Positions 33,055 to 37,051 of a stretch of 37,051 nucleotides of DNA are shown here, piece after piece (the stretch's first letter is position 1; the number at the start of each line of letters is the position of its first letter). The notes below the pieces were generated by a model that had not been told where the DNA came from, did not search any database, and saw only the letters and a list, made by a program, of their open reading frames with translations. The translations under genes and the position numbers were made by a program. The DNA comes from Leptolyngbyaceae cyanobacterium M33_DOE_097. Its GTDB lineage: Bacteria > Cyanobacteriota > Cyanobacteriia > Leptolyngbyales > Leptolyngbyaceae. The DNA is taken from assembly GCA_015296075.1 (NCBI GenBank), contig DVDV01000074.1:1-37051 (forward strand), given 5' to 3'.

Positions 33055-33672
33055 TTAACGCAAGAAAATGCTTAAGAACCAGAGGAGAAACATCACCAAA
33101 CTTGTATCTAGCAGGCTGGCAGGCAAGTAAGCAGCCAGTTGATTGCTAAACACAGTCCAGATGATGCCGCCGATTAGAAAGCCCCCCAATAAGCCACCCA
33201 GACTAATCAGAATGGACTTGCCCATTTGGCGCTCACGGCGGTAAATCAGGTAACTGGCAGCAATCACCCCAGCAATTAAAACTAACTGCTGTAACGCCGG
33301 GTAGAAAAATGCAGCCACAACCAAACCGCCGAAAATCAGAGTGGGCAGCCCAAACTCTTGAGCGGTTGGCAGCACAAACAAACGGCTGAGCCAATTGGGT
33401 GACTTGGGTGGCGGCACAGGCACAAAGCTGGGTGTTTGCTGTGTCGTTTTCTCTGGAAAGCGAATCCGATCTGGAACTTTAATTTTGCCTTCTTGGCGTA
33501 ACCGCAACCGATCCATTAAGACGGCATCGTAGGCAGCCTCGATTTGCTCGCGCTGTTTGCGATCTTCTCCCGAATCGGCCTCTGCTAACAGGCGATCGCG
33601 GGCTTCTAAGATTTCTTCTGTACTGGCATCTTCCTTAATGCCTAATTGCTCGTAAGGACTTAACTGACTCAT
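33055..33672 (-). CDS. CPP1-like (J-like domain) membrane protein
   Basis: A 205-residue protein of the CPP1-like family (DUF3353), found in cyanobacteria and chloroplasts. The N-terminal 60 residues form a J-like helical domain (MSQLSPYEQLGIKEDASTEEILEARDRLLAE...IEAAYDAVLMDRLRLRQEGKI) without the HPD tripeptide needed to stimulate Hsp70. A Pro-rich linker (about 70-92) leads to three or four hydrophobic segments (about 108-205). In plants, CPP1 stabilises protochlorophyllide oxidoreductase at the membrane; whether this copy does so is inference. The gene ends 185 bp from the convergent Nif11-like gene and lies 138 bp after the ABC ATPase gene on the same strand, so it may or may not share that transcript. 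Confidence 0.9.
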   Translation of the reverse strand: MSQLSPYEQLGIKEDASTEEILEARDRLLAEADSGEDRKQREQIEAAYDAVLMDRLRLRQEGKIKVPDRIRFPEKTTQQTPSFVPVPPPKSPNWLSRLFVLPTAQEFGLPTLIFGGLVVAAFFYPALQQLVLIAGVIAASYLIYRRERQMGKSILISLGGLLGGFLIGGIIWTVFSNQLAAYLPASLLDTSLVMFLLWFLSIFLR

Positions 33673-33810
33673 TATTCGTCCGAAGTTGCTTCCTTAAAAA
33701 CTAACCTAGCCCGTTAACGCACACAAGATTCAATTTGAAACGATTTGAGAATTTTTGTCGCATTGACGCTCAAAGCTTAACAAACTAAACCAATCTCCCC
33801 TCACTCTATT

Positions 33811-34587
33811 CTAAAAACTCATTGCTCTTTCATCTGATTCTAATCGGTATAAATCAGCAAATAGCTCAGAAGTCACCGAGCCAGTCGGTAAATCAAACAA
33901 AATCCGGCCTTTTCGTAGACCAATTAGGCGCTGGCAAAACATTTGAGCCAGTTCTACAGTATGTAAACTAACGATCAGGGTATGGTTCTTTTGGGTACTC
34001 AAATCTTTTAGCAAAGTCATCATCTCACGACTCCGCTCTGGGTCAAGACTTGCCACAGGTTCATCTGCCAAAATCACCGCTGGATCCTGAACGAGAACTC
34101 GTGCCAGCGCCACTCGCTGTTGTTGTCCACCAGAAAGTTGGTCAGTTCGGGCGTAGAGCTTTTCGGGGATGCCAACCTGGGTTAGCGCCGCCGCCGCTTT
34201 GTCGCGCTCAGCCGGGTAAACCAGCGAAAGACAAGCTTTTGCAAACGACCACCGTCCTAAATTTCCGGCATTGACATTGTGGATCACTCGCAAGTTATCA
34301 ACTAAGTGAAATTGTTGGTAAATCGTACCAATTTGGCGTTGAACCCGTCGCAATTGTCGCGGTTTCAAGTGATTCAGATTTTGCCCCAAGACACTGATTT
34401 CCCCAGAAGTGGGCAAAAGTGTGCCATTTAACAGGCGAATCAGGGTACTTTTGCCAGCCCCACTCGCCCCCAAAAGCGCAACGCGCTCACCTGGCTCAAC
34501 CCGCAAACTGATATTGTGCAGAGCAGCCGTTGAGCCAAAACGGTGAGACACGTTGGTTAATTCAAAAATGGGAGCCGCGATCGCCAT
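33811..34587 (-). CDS. ABC transporter ATPase, phosphonate (PhnC)/selenate type
   Basis: A 258-residue ABC ATPase. Walker A is GASGAGKST (40-48), the Q-loop lies in IGTIYQQFHLVDNL, the signature is LSGGQQQRVALARVL, Walker B is VILADEPVASLDP, and the switch His is in VSLHTVELAQ. The sequence resembles PhnC, the ATPase of phosphonate/phosphite importers. The substrate-binding protein gene is directly upstream (27 bp gap). A permease gene would be expected next, but none is there: the following gene is CPP1-like. The permease must be elsewhere in the genome or lost. Confidence 0.9.
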   Translation of the reverse strand: MAIAAPIFELTNVSHRFGSTAALHNISLRVEPGERVALLGASGAGKSTLIRLLNGTLLPTSGEISVLGQNLNHLKPRQLRRVQRQIGTIYQQFHLVDNLRVIHNVNAGNLGRWSFAKACLSLVYPAERDKAAAALTQVGIPEKLYARTDQLSGGQQQRVALARVLVQDPAVILADEPVASLDPERSREMMTLLKDLSTQKNHTLIVSLHTVELAQMFCQRLIGLRKGRILFDLPTGSVTSELFADLYRLESDERAMSF

Positions 34588-34614
34588 GCCTTTGACGTGA
34601 TTTAGAGGAATGCA

Positions 34615-35538
34615 CTACTTAATCTTGCCAATTTGACGACCAATCTCCTCGATTTTGGCGTAGTTGCCGTCTTTCGTCTCGATAAACTTCTCAGCGCCAA
34701 ATAATTCCAAAATTTCTTTTTGCTCTGGCACAGTCGGGTCAAGCTTTAGCAAAGCCGCCTGCACCTTTTGGGAAAAATCTTCGCCGTAGCGCTCTTTGAC
34801 AGCCGGATTGATCACCCAGTGATAGTCAAAATATTCCGGTGTCCGCCAGATCACCCCCACCTTATTGGGATCAACCTTGCCCTCTTTGACCCGCTTTTGC
34901 CAGACTTGCTCATTCAGCGCACCCGCCTCATACGTACCCGCCTGCACCAGCTCAAGCGTTGCATCGTGGTTTTTAGAGAATCCGGGTTGACCTTTAAAAT
35001 CTTCTAGCTTGACCCCAGCTTGCTGCAAAAAATATTGGGGCATCAGCCGACCCGACGTTGAGGACTCACTCCCAAATGTGAATGTACGGCCCTTCAAATT
35101 TGCCAGGTCCTTAATATCCTGAGCGGCTGGGATACCCGACTTTTTGTTGGCAATGAAAACGCTGTGAAACCGGGCATCAATATCACGCTGGGCGATCGCG
35201 GCAGCTCCCGGCACCTGGAGCCGTGCTTGCACCCCCGTCAACCCACCAAACCAAACCAGATCGAGATCTCCTACCTGAAAGGCTGTCACAGCAGCGGTGT
35301 AGTCCGTTACAGGCTTGTACACAACCGGGACTTTCAGCTCAGATTCTAAATACTTGGCCAATTTATCGTAGAGCCGCTGCAGCTTTTCAGGGTCTTGATC
35401 TGGGATTGCTCCTGTCACCAGGGGTTTTGGTGGTGTAGCAGGGGGCGACCCAGTTGAGGTGTTGTTACTAGGAGTTGGGGCACACCCTGCAAAACTGAGA
35501 GATAGCAGCAGCAAACCAGACAGAAAGAAACTTTTCAT
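34615..35538 (-). CDS. Substrate-binding lipoprotein of a phosphonate/selenate-type ABC importer
   Basis: A 307-residue exported lipoprotein. The signal MKSFFLSGLLLLSLSFAGC carries lipobox Cys19, followed by a Thr/Pro/Ser-rich linker. The body is a PhnD-like two-lobe binding protein: GAIPDQDPEKLQRLYDKLAKYLESEL, KPVTDYTAAVTAFQVGDLDLVWFGGLTG, then QRDIDARFHSVFIANKKSGI and RTFTFGSESSTSGRLMPQYFL. The IPDQDPEKL and LVWFGGLTGVQAR segments fit the group annotated as putative selenate-binding proteins; the oxyanion cannot be proved from sequence, and phosphite or phosphonate remain possible. It precedes the ATPase gene by 27 bp. The permease gene is not next to the pair. It is expected in the periplasm, anchored to the inner membrane. 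Confidence 0.85.
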   Translation of the reverse strand: MKSFFLSGLLLLSLSFAGCAPTPSNNTSTGSPPATPPKPLVTGAIPDQDPEKLQRLYDKLAKYLESELKVPVVYKPVTDYTAAVTAFQVGDLDLVWFGGLTGVQARLQVPGAAAIAQRDIDARFHSVFIANKKSGIPAAQDIKDLANLKGRTFTFGSESSTSGRLMPQYFLQQAGVKLEDFKGQPGFSKNHDATLELVQAGTYEAGALNEQVWQKRVKEGKVDPNKVGVIWRTPEYFDYHWVINPAVKERYGEDFSQKVQAALLKLDPTVPEQKEILELFGAEKFIETKDGNYAKIEEIGRQIGKIK

Positions 35539-35654
35539 TCAAACCTTTGGCGATCGCAATTCCAACCATGCAGCTTATCATCTCTCCAAAGAATTGCTAA
35601 ACCAATTCGGAAACCTCAGCCCAGCGACATCTTAAAAGAGGCATTTTTGGCAGT

Positions 35655-36434
35655 CTACTGTATCTCGACCGAAAAACCGTAGGAATAACCCTTGTAATTT
35701 GAGTCCAGTTGAATTGTGTACTCCCCGGCAGCAGGCAACTGCCCCGACCATTGTGGCCGATTTTCATCACTCCCATCCACCACCAACTTACCATTTGGCG
35801 CTGTGATAAATGGAAAGGGGCCTTCAGTCCGCTTGACGGTCAGCTTTTGTCCTTGCTTGGCTGCAATCACATAGCGGTGAGAACCTGTGCCAACAAAGCG
35901 ATCGTCAATTTGAATTGTTTGCCCTGCATTCAGTTGAATGCGCTCAACCTTCTCATTACAGCCTTTCTTTGTCCGGTTTGCTGAGATCCAACCTTGCACC
36001 GGGTTAGAAACTTGGAGCCAGCCATCTTTTTCGGCTTCCACGCTGACGTAGGTGCCATTTGTCAAAGTGCCAACTACCTGCGTACTAACCGTGCCTGGAG
36101 CCGATCGCACATTCAACGGCGACTCCGGATCATTTACCTGCACCATTGTCACCTTACACGACTCCACTTTGCGTGACGGAGATTCGCTGGTGCTCGGTTT
36201 GGCAGGCGGTTTAGCAGGTTGTTGGGGAACGGGTTGAGTCGGCTTCGAGGTTGGGGTTGAAACCACGGGTGGAGGTGTCTCAAGGCCGGAAGCCGTTACC
36301 GTGGGACTAACAGTGCTACTGGGTGCGGTAGCGAGTGGATCAGTAGTCGGTTTAATCAGGGCATAGGTGATACCCCCAGCCGCCGCAACTGCGATCGCGC
36401 CTGCCAAAATCAATGCTGAAGTTTTGTCTTGCAT
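35655..36434 (-). CDS. Membrane-anchored SH3b-domain protein (259 aa)
   Basis: An N-terminal hydrophobic helix (about 6-26, SALILAGAIAVAAAGGITYALI) anchors or exports the protein. A long Thr/Pro/Ser-rich linker (about 30-90) leads to a bacterial SH3 domain (about 95-160): VNDPESPLNVRSAPGTVSTQVVGTLTNGTYVSVEAEKDGWLQV...GWISANRTKKGC. Such domains often bind peptidoglycan. A beta-rich C-terminal domain (about 165-259) with RFVGTGSHRYVIAAKQGQKL, PPAAGEYTIQL-like AAGEYTIQLDS and YSYGFSVEIQ resembles the domains added to envelope proteins to bind sugars or inhibit lysozyme; I name no activity. It should face the periplasm. The gene appears to be transcribed alone; the next minus-strand gene begins 116 bp on. 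Confidence 0.82.
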   Translation of the reverse strand: MQDKTSALILAGAIAVAAAGGITYALIKPTTDPLATAPSSTVSPTVTASGLETPPPVVSTPTSKPTQPVPQQPAKPPAKPSTSESPSRKVESCKVTMVQVNDPESPLNVRSAPGTVSTQVVGTLTNGTYVSVEAEKDGWLQVSNPVQGWISANRTKKGCNEKVERIQLNAGQTIQIDDRFVGTGSHRYVIAAKQGQKLTVKRTEGPFPFITAPNGKLVVDGSDENRPQWSGQLPAAGEYTIQLDSNYKGYSYGFSVEIQ

Positions 36435-36788
36435 ACGGCTGCCCCCGAATCAATCGTTTCTATTCTCCTCATTCAATAGAGGTTCAGGTGAACCCTGAAG
36501 AAAAGATTGATGTTTTGTCAAATTGGTAACAATTCACCCGAAAGCGTGAGTCAATTTTGTCACTTTCAAAAAGCACTCAAACTCCTTCTCTATAAGATTT
36601 TCAGCACTATTTGAAAAGCACATTGCAGCAGCGCGAAATAGAACCGTCAGGGAAACACACGCATTTCTTTTCCTTTTATTTCGCCTTTATAAAATATTGC
36701 CTCTCCACCGGGGAACTCCAACTAAAGATAAAGGGACAAAGCGCAAACGCCAAGCTTACAATCTGAAAACAGATTGCTTGGGTGATTA
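36435..36788. other. Divergent intergenic region, AT-rich
   Basis: About 350 bp between the SH3b gene (minus) and the partial gene at the right edge (plus). It is AT-rich in its middle and should hold both promoters. No clear -35/-10 pair, hairpin or small gene was found. Confidence 0.35.
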
Positions 36789-37051
36789 ATGATGGTGAGA
36801 CGCTTCCTTGTGCTGCTTAGCTTGATCTTGATTCCGCAGCCACAAGTTGCCGCCTTTCCCTATAGCGATCGCGCCCGAAATGGCATGGTTGTGTCAGCTC
36901 ATCCCTTAGCTAGCAGCAATTCTCAGTATGAGAATAATTCTCACAAAAATATTCATTTTGAACAGCTATCAATGGCTGGAATACCCATTCTGCCGTTCAT
37001 AAAATTGAGCGCACAAGCCTTTAGAGGCTCTGACTTCAGTACAAATGTTTC
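36789..37051 (+). pseudogene. Gamma-glutamyltransferase N-terminal fragment, partial or interrupted
   Basis: The frame opens with a signal peptide (MMVRRFLVLLSLILIPQPQVAAFPY) and then reads YSDRARNGMVVSAHPLASS, matching the start of the mature gamma-glutamyltransferase (Ggt) precursor. After residue 43 the expected AG-x-x-x-L-x-x-GGNAVDAAVA sequence is missing. Instead the frame reads SNSQYENNSHKNIHFEQLS and on to the window edge with no resemblance and no stop. The change point coincides with a Fur-box-like palindrome and a rise in AT content. Most likely the gene is broken here by insertion or recombination and this is a remnant; a divergent intact protein cannot be excluded because the window ends at 37051. 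Confidence 0.55.
36919..36943. promoter_or_regulatory. Fur-box-like triple hexamer
   Basis: Three alternating copies of ATTCTCA/TGAGAAT lie in a row. The core TGAGAATAATTCTCA (36929-36943) fits the 7-1-7 Fur consensus TGATAATNATTATCA at all but two symmetric positions. It overlaps the break in the Ggt-like frame, so it may be the iron-responsive promoter of a gene beyond the right edge. Confidence 0.55.

Noticed and set aside
1-37051. CRISPR array, rRNA operon, prophage or riboswitch
   Set aside because: No regularly spaced repeats, rRNA sequence, phage genes or recognisable riboswitch were found on either strand.

Overview
This window is chromosomal DNA from a cyanobacterium. Four things point there: the octamer GCGATCGC (HIP1) recurs throughout, inside and between genes; there is a SigC-type group 2 sigma factor; there is a phycobiliprotein-like gene next to a phycobilisome-linker-domain gene; and there is a CPP1-like protein and a PEP-CTERM protein. 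No ribosomal RNA, CRISPR array or prophage was seen. One tRNA, tRNA-Gln(TTG), is present. The genus cannot be fixed from this sequence.

Layout. 1-9.7 kb: tandem hairpins and a possible 35-residue peptide at the left edge, hisA, a small conserved-looking protein, a minus-strand pair of proteases (an M28 aminopeptidase-like protein followed by a caspase-like lipoprotein with an EF-hand loop), two envelope-directed proteins of unknown function, mnmG and a COG0731-type radical SAM gene. 9.69-11.38 kb: a complete-looking insertion sequence of 1690 bp with 25-bp terminal inverted repeats, flanked on both sides by seven T residues. Its transposase reading frame is split by a -1 shift at an A6G5 tract. 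11.4-12.85 kb: a long gene-poor stretch with two strong palindromes. 12.85-19.6 kb: sigC, a secreted TPR protein, ppa, panD overlapping a metallo-beta-lactamase-fold gene, and a second, larger TPR protein.

19.7-24.9 kb is the clearest functional unit. Five tightly packed or overlapping minus-strand genes run TVP38 membrane protein, ArsM, a second TVP38 membrane protein, a mercuric-reductase-like flavoprotein, ArsS. ArsM methylates arsenite and ArsS is the radical SAM enzyme of arsenosugar formation, so this is an arsenosugar biosynthesis operon. The roles of the two TVP38 proteins and the flavoprotein are inferred only from context.

25-37 kb: a PEP-CTERM 'choice-of-anchor I' protein with a textbook terminator, a small secreted protein, tRNA-Gln, the phycobiliprotein-like/linker pair, a palindromic repeat, a bifunctional penicillin-binding protein with an N-terminal FHA domain, a Nif11-like small protein, a CPP1-like membrane protein, and a phosphonate/selenate-type ABC substrate-binding protein and ATPase with no permease gene beside them. 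After an SH3b-domain protein, the window ends in what looks like the N-terminus of a gamma-glutamyltransferase. That reading frame loses family resemblance exactly where a Fur-box-like sequence begins.
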